This document shows, piece by piece, positions 1-12,050 of a DNA stretch of 64,000 nt. Every line of letters begins with the position of its first letter. Within the stretch, counting starts at the first letter, position 1. Location of the stretch: assembly GCF_037038585.1 (NCBI RefSeq), contig NC_092541.1:133445-197444 (forward strand). Reading direction: 5' to 3'. The DNA comes from Patagioenas fasciata (taxonomy: Eukaryota > Chordata > Aves > Columbiformes > Columbidae). Made by a program: the position numbers and the translations under genes. The notes beneath the pieces were generated by a model. The model was not told the DNA's origin, searched no databases, and worked only from the letters and a program-made list of their open reading frames with translations.

Positions 1-3000
1 GTAGAAATCAGCTTGTAGTGATGGCTCTTTTTTTCTGATACAGTTACTTTTGTGTTGGCTTCTGTTGTGAAATGCTTGGGTTTGAACTTTTTGAATGCAT
101 TTGAAGATGTTCCGCTCTCTTCTGGTGTGCAGGTGGTGTTGGCGAGAGTCAGGAGGAGAGTGCTGTCCTAAAGCAGCGGAGTCTCAGGTTCAACCCGGTG
201 TGATTTGCTGTGATGGTGGATGATCCTGTTTCATAACGTGACCAGGCATCAGACCTTGGGCTGCTGAACCTGCTGTCAGCCTGACAACATTGCAGCCGAT
301 TTTAGAGAGCTCGATAGGTTGAGAATCTGTGTTCTGTTCTTGGCATTGTGTGAACCTTTGTGAGTTTTACCAAGCGTTAGGGCCGGGAAGACCACACAGC
401 ACTGCAGACCATCTTCATTTGCTGCCTTTGGCCTGCGTTGCTTCACTGAAAGTTGCCACAGCTCAACTTCTTTGGCTTTTGTCCTGGCTTCTAGACATGT
501 CAGTGTGAAAAAGCTTTGCTTTTGCGTGTAAATAACAAACAAAATAATAAAAAAAAATCTAATATTTGCTTCCTATAGAAAAGCATAACTCTTGGAAAGT
601 AGTGACTGTAAGGTGGGCAATGCTCTGTTCACCCCCTCTCTCCCCCAAAGGAATAAGAAAGCCCTGCTGAAGTGGGCGCGTCTCTTACCAGGTCTGCTCG
701 GGAGATCCTTCCTGTGACTTCCTGAGGGGCTGAGGTGGCGATGGAAGCTCTGCCTCCGCGTGAGACGTTTCAGTGCCACCAATCAAAAGATCTGCTAAAA
801 ATAGCCCATCTTCCAGAAGAATCTACTCTTGCAAATCGGAGCCCAATATTAAATAACATACTGTTGGTTGCAAAGGATCCAAATTAAAGAAACAGCCCAA
901 TATTCACCTTCCCTTTCTCTCTTTCCAACTCTTTGTTACATTGCTGGATATTTGTTGCAGGCTTCACACACAATACAAATAAAAATAGTCTGAGCATGAG
1001 ATCCTTTCCAAAACGTGGTTCTGGGACTACAGGAGAGTTTGCTCAGAAGGTGGAAACTGGCTTGGTTTTCTCTAGAGGCTCTTTTTCTGTTGCATCCCTG
1101 GTATCTTGCCATGAAGTAAACATGATCTGCTCCTTTTCAAAAGTCCTGAAGTAGTGAGTGTGTCTTGGCTGGACCTGATTGAAAGGGGCTGGGGAAAAAA
1201 TCTATCTAAGAAAAATAAACGTGTGGTGGAGCAGGCAGGGATGTGTGTGAACCCCTTGAGAGCGGGGGAGGCGGCGCAGGCAGAGCGCGTGGATTTGGCT
1301 CCTGGAAGTACGGGTGTAACGGGAGGATACAGTTAGGATATAACAATCTCCTTTAGCCTAAAGTAATGCAGTTCTTGGTGTTTTCTTACCAGTTCTTGTT
1401 CCTGTGGTGTTTCCACCTTGTATTTTCCAGTCTTCTATAGAAGAAGAGCGTCTCGCTCCTGTCCCGCCCGCAGGCCGCGGAGCGGGCACCTGGCGGGGGG
1501 GCCATCGCCGGGGAGGGACCGCGCAGAGCTGCGGGTGCGTGTCCGGGGGGCTGCGAAAGCTCAGTGAGGTTGTTACTTCGCAGAGGCACGGGGCTCGTTG
1601 GGCTGTGCTTGGTTAGGGAGGGAGGCAGCTGAAGAGCCTGCCCGTGCTGACCAGGGCCGTGTCCCCGTGCTGTCCTCTCCCTGGTGCTGCAGCCTCGGGC
1701 CGTCTCTTCCACCTCTTCCCGGTTGTGTGTTCTCCAGATCCAGCCCCTCACTCCGTTGTTGTGATTTGGGATTAATGGGAGGAGCAGCGTAGCGTGGCAA
1801 ACCTGCCCTGTCTGCTTGATACACAGGCGCACTGTCCTTGACAAGGAAGAAGCCTTCCCGTAAATCACCGTGCCAGCAAGAAAGAGGATTTTTATTTGTT
1901 TGTTTGTTTATTTAGGAGCAGCTGAGTTGTTTGAAATCACTGCACTGTTTCCTGAATGCTGCTTAGTTGCTCAATATTCCCATTTATTTTCAGTCAGTGG
2001 AATTCCAGGCTGTGTAAAACCAGGTTTGTGGATTTGAACTCATTATTTTGATTTCTTGCTCGTTGTCCTGACGCAGTAAAAAGCACCTTGAGCTTGAAGA
2101 TTGAAATGATGAATCTTTCTATTAACATATCTAAATGAGATAACTGATACTGCCTTCCGTGTAGCTTTTTATAAAGAATGAGAAGCATTCTGCTCTTATG
2201 CAGGGTTGTGTTAATCATTAGCAACTTAATGCGTTGTGGCCACAGAAAGATGTGTGAACAGGCCAAGGAAAAGCTAAGACGTCCTGAAGGATAACTCAGG
2301 TAGCACTGGGATCAGAAACAACTACTTGTGTAAGTATTGGTTAAACCTCCTGAAGATTTTCTTTGGGTGAAGTTTCTCATGAAGGGCTGGGCTGTCTTGC
2401 TGTGGAGCTCAGAAGAACTTTATGGACCATCAAGTTGAGATTTTCCAAGCTCTACAGGTGTCCTGTGACCAAAGTTAAGCTGCCTTTTTGCTGGTTTTAG
2501 GGATAATCTTCTGCCATGCAGGAGTGGCTTTTGGTATTGTTTCCTTTAGTTTTGGGGTTGGAACTGGGCTGTGTAGGTTTCTGTACCATGTCTGCAAAAA
2601 GCAGACATTTGTGTAGCTGTGTACTGACAAGCAGAAAGACAAATTCAGAATGATCTGCTCTGGAAAGGGTCCAAACATTTTAATTTGTGTGTATGTAATT
2701 CTAGTATCTCTACTAGAGCCAAGTCTGCTCTCGTTAGACTTGACAATAATGCTTAGCACATGTAGTATTCTCATCTTGCAAACACTGCACCAACACCAGC
2801 TGGCCTGGCGGCTCCGCTGTGAGCTCTGTGCTGGGTTTGGGGCAGCCGCCGTCCTCCCGCCCCAGCATTTATCCATTTTGTCTCAAGACACGCGCAGGTT
2901 TTGCAGGAGTTCGTGAAGGCTTGGAAAGATGGACATAATCATGGTCAGCACTCAATCTTTGAACAGTAGGTGGTTGAAGAGAATTCATGCATAGTGAATT

Positions 3001-3385
3001 TTGACATTTGTTAGCCTCCTCTTTTCCCCCACTCTTGTCCAACTTTCTGTACCTTCGAGTAAACCTGACCCTGACCCAAAGTGTCTGGTGAGCAGATGTA
3101 GGGATGCTGTACTGCTGCAATTAGATAACACTTTTTCTGGTTTTACTTATGTTTTCTGTAATAATACTTGAAAATGAGTGCAGCCTGTTCTTTTCCTGCT
3201 ATATGAAATCAATAGGGAGGCTTAATTTTTCTTAAAAAAACAAAAGTTGCTACTAAATATATTTTAGAAGGCTATTGGTTTAGTGAACAGTCAGAGCAGC
3301 AGAAAGGGAGACGTCTGGTTGTGATGGGTTGTTCCTCTGCGTGTGCTCGAGGGAAAGCTGAATGCTGGTTTTGGTGTAGGAGGAG

Positions 3386-3490
3386 CGCAGCGTAGTCTGG
3401 CTCTGTCCCCTCTGTCACACCGCAGCATAGTCTGGCTCTGTCCCCTCTGTCACACCGCAGCATAGTCTGACTCTGTCCCCTCTGTCACAC
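3386..3490. repeat. 35-bp tandem repeat, 3 copies
   Basis: Units start at 3386, 3421 and 3456. Each has the pattern CGCAGYRTAGTCTG followed by CTCTGTCCCC and TCTGTCACAC. The copies differ at only a few bases, which suggests a recent local duplication inside KANSL1 intron 2. No function is evident. Confidence 0.9.
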
Positions 3491-6400
3491 CACGTCTGTT
3501 TCCATTGGCTGCAGGGCAGTCTGAGTAATCAGATTCTCCAGCAACTCCGAGCTGGACACTTTCGGTTGTTTGCTGGTTTTTTGGTACGTGATTCATTGAG
3601 TTCTGACTGGGACTTTGGGAGGGTGACTGTAGCTGTGGTGAAGCACTGGGATTGCTCATTAGGAGTAGCTGCAAGAGGTGCTTGTACCAAGTCTGTTCTA
3701 CCTCCTTGTTTTCTGACTATGTATTTGAATTTCTCCTTGCTCACATCACCTGTAATAAATCAGACACCCACAGGTTACACAGCCCCACTCTCTGTCTCTT
3801 CTTTGAAGAGATTGATGAAGGTCTTTGAATGATGTTTCCAGGTAAGATTTTGAGCCATCAGCTGCTGGAGGATTGCTTTTAGGGACCTCGCTGTGTTGGA
3901 GCTCAGTTGCATTCTGTTTCAAGTCTAATTCAGCCCAGATGTTTTAGAATGCCCTGTGCCTGTGACTGTAGGACTGTACCCCTGACATGCAGCTTAGGGA
4001 CCTGCTTGAAGCTGTGCGAGTAGCACCCTCACCGACGTGCTGTAAATAACTTGTGACTTCTGAAACATGACTAGTTTTTTTAACTGTCTCGTTAACAGTG
4101 TGTGAAGCAGGTGTAGGCTCCACCCAGATAACACCCTCTCCCAGCAGCATTTCCAGCTGGGGGAGGCAGCTGTACCTTCTGACTGCACCTGAGCATCCCT
4201 TGCAGAGAAGGGAAGGGATTTTGGTAGCAGAACCACAACTGATGCAGAGCTGAGCTGAGCGCTGTTGGAGACTGATCTGCCAGACTAAGGCAGCCGCTTC
4301 TGCCCTCTGTGCTGCTCAGAACAGGCGACAGAGCAGGAGTTGAGGCAAGCAGTAAATCTGTGTAAGGGACAGAATCTTGCCTGCCAGTTTTCTTAGTTTT
4401 AGACCTTTATTTGAAGAAGGCGGCATATATAAGATCTGATGTCAGTGCTTTCTGCTGGATCCTTGCCACCTGCGTAACTTAAGTTTTCTATATGTGCCTT
4501 TATGGAACCTGCAGTAACCAAAATTTGCTGAAACTGCAGTTCTTGATACTTGTCCAGTCATCTTTCAGATCCTCATTTCGTTGACGTGCACAGCAGTGGG
4601 CAGTTGAGAGGGCGTCTCAACACTCGTGGCAACTTTTGGGGGTGAATTTAATGGAAACTAGAATGAAATCCGTGGAGTAAAGCTTCTGCAGTGGAGCTGG
4701 TTCCATAAGGCGATCCGGCCACTTGGCCCTGTGTCTCAGCACCACCACGTCACAGCTCGTGCGGCTGAATGTTTGGATACTGGTACTTGGTGGCTGCTGG
4801 TGGTGGGGACACATTGCTGGGACTGAGATCTTTTGTGGCTGAACGCGCCCCGGGCGGGCTCGCGGGGTGAGTGGACAGGGCCTCTTCCGCTGCGGGGCAG
4901 GACTGGGGGGGCGGAGCGGTGCGATGTGCGGGGCAGCGGGGCAGCAGAGCTGCTGGAAGGAGACTGAGTGACCCTGGGGGGACTGGCAGGAAGGCAAGGA
5001 AAGCAAGCTTAGAGAAGTGGTGGCAAGATTTTTTTGTTTTTCTGTAGCCTCAGGTCATAGGGCCAGATGAGATCATTTATGTAAGAAGAGATCATCATAG
5101 AGGCTGTGTGATTTCGCTGAGTAAATTCCTGTTTGCCTGAGCTACAGAGGATTTTCAAAAACACCTTTTACTTCTGGCTTGAACGTGCTTGGTTTGTTCT
5201 TGTAGCCATCAGTCCTTGTTTCCTTCCTTTCCCGTTGGGCTGGGAAGCTGTGTAGCAAACGTCCGTACTTGTGGATATGACCTTGCTGCCTCTTGCCATC
5301 TGAACAGAGCTCAGGTTTGAATGGGGGATGTGGTGGCTTTCAGAGTCTGTCTTTGTGACTTCACTGAAAATTTTCTTGCCTGTGGATGAATCATTTCCCT
5401 ATTTGTTTATTTTTTAATGAAGCTTCACAGTGATGTTTGAATTCCCACAATGTCTTTCCTGAATTTAAAAGCATCTTTTAATAAACCCACTAAAAAAACC
5501 CCAGTACTTTGTGAAATATGGTCAGAAGTGTTGTGTCTTTTCACGCTTTCATGTACTGTTGGCACAAGTAAAACCGCCCTGCTGTCAGTGGTGCCTCTTA
5601 CTACTTTGTGTTGGTTCACTCAAGGTTTATTTAGACTTTTGTTGCTGCAGAAGCTGCTGGAAATGCCTCCTGTTCCTGCTCTTCCCTTTCAGTTGCTCGT
5701 CACCCTGGAATGTGCTTGTCTGCTCGGGGCCGAGCTGGTGGCTTGGTCAGGAAGCTGTGGAGTACCAGAGAGTTCTTCAGAAAGAGTTATCTTTAAACAA
5801 TTAAACACTAAAATGTAAAAGAATGATTTTTAAAAATATAGGAAGCTTTAGTCTTGAAAAAAAAACGGATGTTTACGGAAGATACTGAAGTGGTGTTGCA
5901 GTTCTGACAAGCTAAATTCTGAAATGAAAGGGCTGTATTTGGATTATGTTAAAAGATGAGAGAAAGCACCAAGGTGTCCATTTTTCTGACAGATACTTAA
6001 ATGTGCCCGTGTAATAGTTTCCTGTAATGCAAACAGGTGATGGTTGTCTTGTAGAGTTTGCACAAAGGTTACATGGAAACCAGGGGGAGTTTTGCTGAAG
6101 TTTGAGGGCGGTGTACCTGAAATTCGCGCTGTCCTTTGGACTGGAATTATAGGTGCACTTCGGCTCCATTGCCAGGAAAACGTTGACACCTCTGAATTAG
6201 AGTTGCTGGGAGGTGAGCGCTGTCCTGTGTTTGGAGACGCCATCTCCACGTACAGGGCCCCTGCTCAATGTAAAACAGGACTTTCCACTTCACATCTACT
6301 GCTGGTCAACTTTGAAGCATAGGGCTGTAAAACCAAACCAGGATTTAATTGAAGAACTGCTTGGATGCTGCTTTCTTGGCTTAGATGCTCATGCCTCCTT

Positions 6401-8584
6401 CTTCTTCCTTATCTCCCTTAGCCACGCCACCTGTCTGTCATTTGCCTTCTCATTTCTCTGACCTTTTTATGAAATACGTTTGCACAACCCGTTTGTGCAA
6501 TGGCTGCAGAGAAGGGTTTGAATTGTGACCAGGCTTATTTCCTCTTTGTCAGATTTGTCGGGTCCATCAGCTCCCCATGGGATTGGGGCGGGTGTCTCTG
6601 GTCTCATTTCTAACTCAGACGGCGCTGGTTTCGGTGCAGGTCCGTGCAGAGAATGTCCTGGTGGTGGCAAGGCAGGACAGGGCAGCAGCGTCAGCCTTGG
6701 AGGCTGGGGGTTGTCTGCCCAAGTCCTGGCAGGAGATGGGGTTGGGTTTGGGTTGCTTCCTCGAGTTCAGCTTTCACAAAGAGGAACTTCATTTGTGAAG
6801 CTTTGGACAGTGATTTCATTGTCCGAGGAATGCCTGGCCTGGCGGGAGCGCTGGGGCTCTGTCACGAGTCGGGTTCCCGCGTCCACACCTGCCGGTGGCA
6901 GCAGCCGGTCATCCCCTGCCGTCAGCGTTCTCGCCTTGCTCGCGTCTAAGGATTAAGGCTTGGATTGCTGCAGCTGGTCTCAGAGCTCTGCAGGAGCCAG
7001 GGCTGAGCTCTGGGAGCAGGAGGATTGCCTTTGGCAATGGGACACACTGCTGCAGTAGCACCCAGCGTTGACCTGCCTCCTTTATTGCAGAAAAAACAGT
7101 AAATGGCCAACAATCCTCCACATCTGTCCGTGATAAGTATTCATGGTGATTAAAGTAGGAGCTTCATACACTTGATGTGCTCCAGTGCAGGACCTCATGT
7201 CCCATGCAGCATCTCATCGAGCAGGGAGGGGGTGCTTTTGTGTTTGGGATGTTTTCATGCCTGGTATAAATAGTTGGAAGAAACTCAGCATTGTCGGGGT
7301 TGGACGGTGCCGTACACTGAGGGGAAGATGCAGTGTGGTTGTATTTGTTTTGAGAGGGTTTTACGTCTTCCATGCTTCTCTGCTCGAGACAGCGAAGGAG
7401 AAAACGGAGCAGGACAGAGTGGGACTGGTAAGGCAGTTCCCTCCCAGTTTCCTGCCTACACGGGTGGGGAAGAGACCACTCCTGCCTCTGACAGGTCGGA
7501 GGTTAAGGATCTCCGTTCACAGATTTATGTGCATTTACTTCGAAATAACTCACCGTTTCATTTATTTTTCCCGTAATTGAATGTTACATAGGGAGAGGTG
7601 GCTGTGAAGGGGTGGCAGGATTTTGAAACTTAGCTGGGTTTTCTTGCTCCCTCTATCTACAAAATTTTGCCATCTCATGTGAATTGTTGTCCAGTCTCTG
7701 ATGCACAAACTGGCAAGGTCACTGTGAAATGGGAGCTTTGAGGGAAGGGTGGGTTTGAGAAGGAGCGGGGGCGGGGGAGGCTGTGCTCGTAGGCTGCCGG
7801 AGATCAGTGTTGGGTTTGGGCTGTTTGTGTAGAGCAGGCATGCTAATGAACATTCAGGTTTACTAGAAGGAAGGGATAGTTATAGCGCCTTTTTTTCCTT
7901 GCGCCATTGAGGAAATAAAATAGAGCACAAGGGGACAGGAATAATTGCCGAACACCGCGTGTCCTTTCTGCAGCTTTGTGAAGCAGTAAAAGCGTTCTGG
8001 GAAGATCCTGAACCTGCAGGGAGGTAACGAGGAAGCGTCTGGGAGCACATAACCGGTTCTGGCACCCGAGCGGCCGCGCGTGCCTGCTCCCAGATGTGCG
8101 TAGAAGATGCCTTGTGTGGCTGAACTCCAATAAAAAACCTGAATAGTAGTAGTAGTACAGTTACTATGAGTGGGCTGTTAACCTGCTGCTCCTTCTTTCT
8201 TTAATCTCAAAAAATGAAATAAAGTCTGTATAATCACTTCTAAACTTGTGTCCCTGTGTATACAAGATACATGTTTTGCCTGCAGGTTTCAGCCCTTGGA
8301 GAGGGCGGTCATACAACTCGCAGTTACACAAGGGGAAAAACGGCCCTTTGTTCTGCCTTTTCTCCCCGACCTCTGCTCTGCTTCGGAGGGTGTGCTGTCT
8401 TGAGCAGAGAGAATGTTTTTGGCATGTGTTTAATTAATTAAAAGAAATAAAGTGGTAAATTGATGGTTACGGGTTGAATTTCTTCTGTGATACTAAATCC
8501 TTTCCAGTTTAAAGCAATCTTCTGCCAGAACAATAAATACACCATAGATAACGGCCGGTCCTGAAGATGAGCCAGAACCCCTCT

Positions 8585-8700
8585 GGCTGTGTTATAGATG
8601 AGAAAAAGATGTCAAGTGACACATCCAGGATCAAAAGGGAAGTGTGTGATGGAGCAGAGAATCGGGAGGTTCGGGGCTGGAGTCACAGCTCTGAGTGGTG
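8585..8700 (+). mobile_element. Possible MIR-family SINE relic
   Basis: The stretch has, in the order found in MIR elements, a TTATAGATGAGAAAAAG block, an AAGTGACA block, a weak counterpart of the CACACAGC region, and a segment resembling the 'gcagagctgggattcga' part of MIR. Many positions differ, so this would be a very old copy. It was recognised by eye against a remembered consensus and could be chance similarity. Confidence 0.35.
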
Positions 8701-11018
8701 TGAGCACAGAGGCCTCCTTGCTCCCCCCAGCTCTGCGGGGCCAGGGTGCGGGGGTCGGCCGGGGTTGGCGTGCCCTGCTTCCCAGGGGAGGATTTTCCTG
8801 CGGGATATAGTAAATGAGTTCAAATATTACAGTCCCATGTAGCTGACCGTGGATATACAACCACAGACACTGCTGTTGAGTTCCTTCCCTTCTTACTTTT
8901 TGTTTGTTCTTTGCTTTTCTTCCTGGTCAGATGGGAATTTCCTCCTAGGAGCCCACCCGCAGTTAATTCCAGATCTCTGGTCTCCGTGATAGCTCGCAGC
9001 TTCCGGAAATCTTATGAGCTGATGCCTTTTTGCTTTGTAGAAGAAAGGTGGCTGCACGCTGGTGACTTTGTGTTTGGCCTCTGTGCGTTGTCCAGAGTTT
9101 GTCATCTGAAGCCTGTCGCCCCTGCGCAGAGCGTGACTAGAGACCTAATAACCATCTGGTAACAAAGTATTTTTTAGAGGTGGAAACAGGTCATGAATTG
9201 ATGGAGTGACATCTAAGACATTTGGATCAAAATTCCACATCATCAGGAGGTTTGTACGTTAAGCTATGCACTGTAAATGGAATGGTTGTGTGTGGTCTGG
9301 GTATTCAGGATAAAGCAGAGTATTGCCCAGCACAGTGGGATGAGAAGTGCCCTGAAAACCCTTCATTAGGGACATTCATTAGTGGCCAGAGTTGCCCTTC
9401 TAGAAGGTTCCTTGACCTGGTCGGAGCTCAGTCCTTTCTTGGAAAGCGGAGACGGTCTATTTTGTCTCCCATTTGATGTTTGAATCCTGTGTTTCTTCAG
9501 TCCCTTGTGCACTGGAGTGTCTGTTACAAAAGGGGTTTCACATGGCTGGACGATGCAGATTGTGTCTTTCTTCTCCTAATGGAGATAAACCTCTGGTTTT
9601 GCAGCATCCCGGTCTGCTGCGTTTGTCCATCCTCAGCCCCCTGCCCGGACAGCGCTGCAGAGCCTTTGCCGCTTGTGCCCTGAGTTTACCTCCCCCAAAC
9701 CCAGCATCTACCCCTGCGTCCGTACTGGGCTCCTGCTCTCAGATTTGATCCAGTGCTGTGAAACCTTTCTGTGTCCTTTGCTGTGGATGGAATTGCTGAT
9801 TCCTTAATTTATGCCTTCTGATCTTCTGTTTCCAGTGCTGCTTGTCCACAGCTAAGTAGCCAGCAGCAGATGCCCGTCTCCCTGCCCATACCCCCCAAGT
9901 GCTACACAGCTGCTTTGTGCCGTGTTTCTCTCTGGCTCCAGGCAAAACCGAGCATAGTATGATTCTCGTTTGTCTCCTGTTGTTCTCCTTCTCCGTTTCC
10001 ATTTCTCTCTGAACTTTTTCATGCTCCTGTACTGTATAGTAGTCCTTCAGCCAGGGTTATTGTATCCCATTTTTTTAGACAAAGGGCTTGAAGGCCAGAA
10101 GTACATTATTTCTGTGTTAACTGGAAGGGTTCTTTGAGTTGAGAGAGGAAACTTCTTTTGGACTGCTGCCAGAAATACCCTATCTGCCCCTTCCCTTTGA
10201 CTGAGTGACCTTCAGTTCTAATGCTGGTGTGTAGCTTTATCCGTGCGCTATTTTAGACTAAGGAGGTGATCTCGCTGTGCTGGGGACTGTTAGGCTGTGC
10301 CTGTGCAGGTGCAGACTCCGCTGCACGGTGAGCAACTTTCTTTAGTGGTGTCCTCTTTTCCTGAAAGGCCTGGTGCTTCTGTTACTCTGAGCAGGGTTGT
10401 CCTCCCTGTGCTTCAAGCCAAGAAAACCTGTATTTTCATTTTTCCTACAACTCTGAAGCAACTCAAATTGAAGGCTTGGAAATGAGGGCAAGCCCAGGAA
10501 TGAGTGGGGCGAGCTGCAGGTGCACACACGCAGATGGCTCCTGCGGCACGGCTTTGCCGCTGGGCTCGGGAAGCAGCTTGTGTTGCTTCTCCCCAGGAAG
10601 GTCAGGGGCCCTGGGTCTGCACCTGGCGGGTGAATTCCCACCACCGGTGCTGTTACACATCGCTACTGCCTCTGTTTGCTGTTCCGGTGTTCCCTAAATT
10701 CCGTTAGTTTGCCCTTTCTCCCTGCCTGCTCTGGCCCATTTCAGCCGTATTTGGCATCGATGATAGCTTTGACTGGAAATCCTTCTTGGCTTCCACATAC
10801 ATTGTCCTCATGTCACTACATGGTCCAAACAAATGTGTTCTCCTCTATTTGTGCCTCTGTGTGAGCTTAAAAACTTGCTTGCTCTAATGAGCAGCAAGGA
10901 GGACTGAAAAGCAAAACAAAGGTCTTAAGAGGAGGCTTTTGTGGACAGTAGGGCTTTTGTGCTTCATGTACAGAGCAGAGAAGAATTCTGTGATGCTCAG
11001 AGCTCTGAACACAGACTT

Positions 11019-11100
11019 AGAATCATAGACGGTTTAGCTTGGAAGGGACCTTAGAGATCCCCTAGTTCCAACCTCTGTGCTGTGGTCAGGGACAAACTTC
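11019..11100 (-). mobile_element. CR1 LINE 3'-end fragment
   Basis: The + strand reads AGAATCATAGACGGTTTAGC, then a TTGGAAGGGACCTTAGAGAT-like block, then CTAGTTCCAACC and a GGTCAGGGACA block. This is the reverse complement of the 3' end of avian CR1 retrotransposons, so the element is on the - strand. Only about 80 bp remain. CR1 is the dominant interspersed repeat of birds, and this supports the avian assignment. Confidence 0.9.
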
Positions 11101-11574
11101 ATGTTGGAATTCTGCATTTTGAGGCATGCGTTTGCACTGCTTGCTCCCTTTCCTTCCTGGACATTAGAGAGCAGATAAGGTGGGTGAAGTAATCTCAGCG
11201 GTGCAGAAGTTTCCCAGGCCTAGAGAAGACACCCACCTCGGTGTAATCACTTATCCTGAAATTCCATTTGTATCTTGGGCTGCAAAACCTGTGGAGATAA
11301 ACAAAAACGGCCCCCTTCCCTGTGACCCATGACAAAACACCCTTTGACCTTGAGTCTTAATGGCTGCATAATAAAAAGCAAAGAGACTGAAGCTGCATTT
11401 TTCATTCCTGGGAAGACGGGAGTATGCAGTGCTACTCACTTGTTCTGTCTGTCGGTGCTTACTGAGTCCAGTGGGTGGGAGAGAAGGTAAAGACTCTGAT
11501 ATCTCCTGCAAGTTAAACCAGGAAGAAGATGAAAACATGTTTTATTGGTTGGACTGCTCCCGCTCGCTTCGGTG

Positions 11575-12050
11575 CTGCTCGGAGTGATGGAGGTGGAGAG
11601 CTGCTCGGAGTGATGGGGATGGAGAGCTGCTCGGAGTGATGGAGATGGAGAGCTGCTCGGAGTGATGGAGATGGAGAGCTGCTCGGAGTGATGGAGGTGG
11701 AGAGCTGCTCGGAGTGATGGAGATGGAGAGCTGCTCGGAGTGATGGAGATGGAGAGCTGCTCGGAGTAATGGGGATGGAGAGCTGCTCGGAGTGATGGAG
11801 ATGGAGAGCTGCTCGGAGTGATGGGGATGGAGAGCTGCTCGGAGTGATGGGGATGGAGAGCTGCTCGGAGTGATGGAGGTGGAGAGCTGCTCGGAGTGAT
11901 GGAGGTGGAGAGCTGCTCGGAGTGATGGAGGTGGAGAGCTGCTCGGAGTGATGGGGATGGAGAGCTGCTCGGAGTGATGGGGATGGAGAGCTGCTCGGAG
12001 TGATGGGGATGGAGAGCTGCTCGGAGTGATGGGGACGGAGAGCTGCTCGG
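11575..12050. repeat. 26-bp minisatellite, 18 full units
   Basis: The core CTGCTCGG recurs at exactly 26-bp spacing from 11575 to 12043, followed in each unit by AGTGATGG, a variable RGRT stretch and GGAGAG. Units differ mainly at one or two purine positions (GAGAT, GGGAT, GAGGT). There are 19 occurrences of the core, giving 18 complete periods. The array lies in KANSL1 intron 2. Since 26 is not a multiple of 3, the same peptide pattern appears in more than one minus-strand frame, and this explains the long open frames there. These are not considered genes. Confidence 0.97.
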
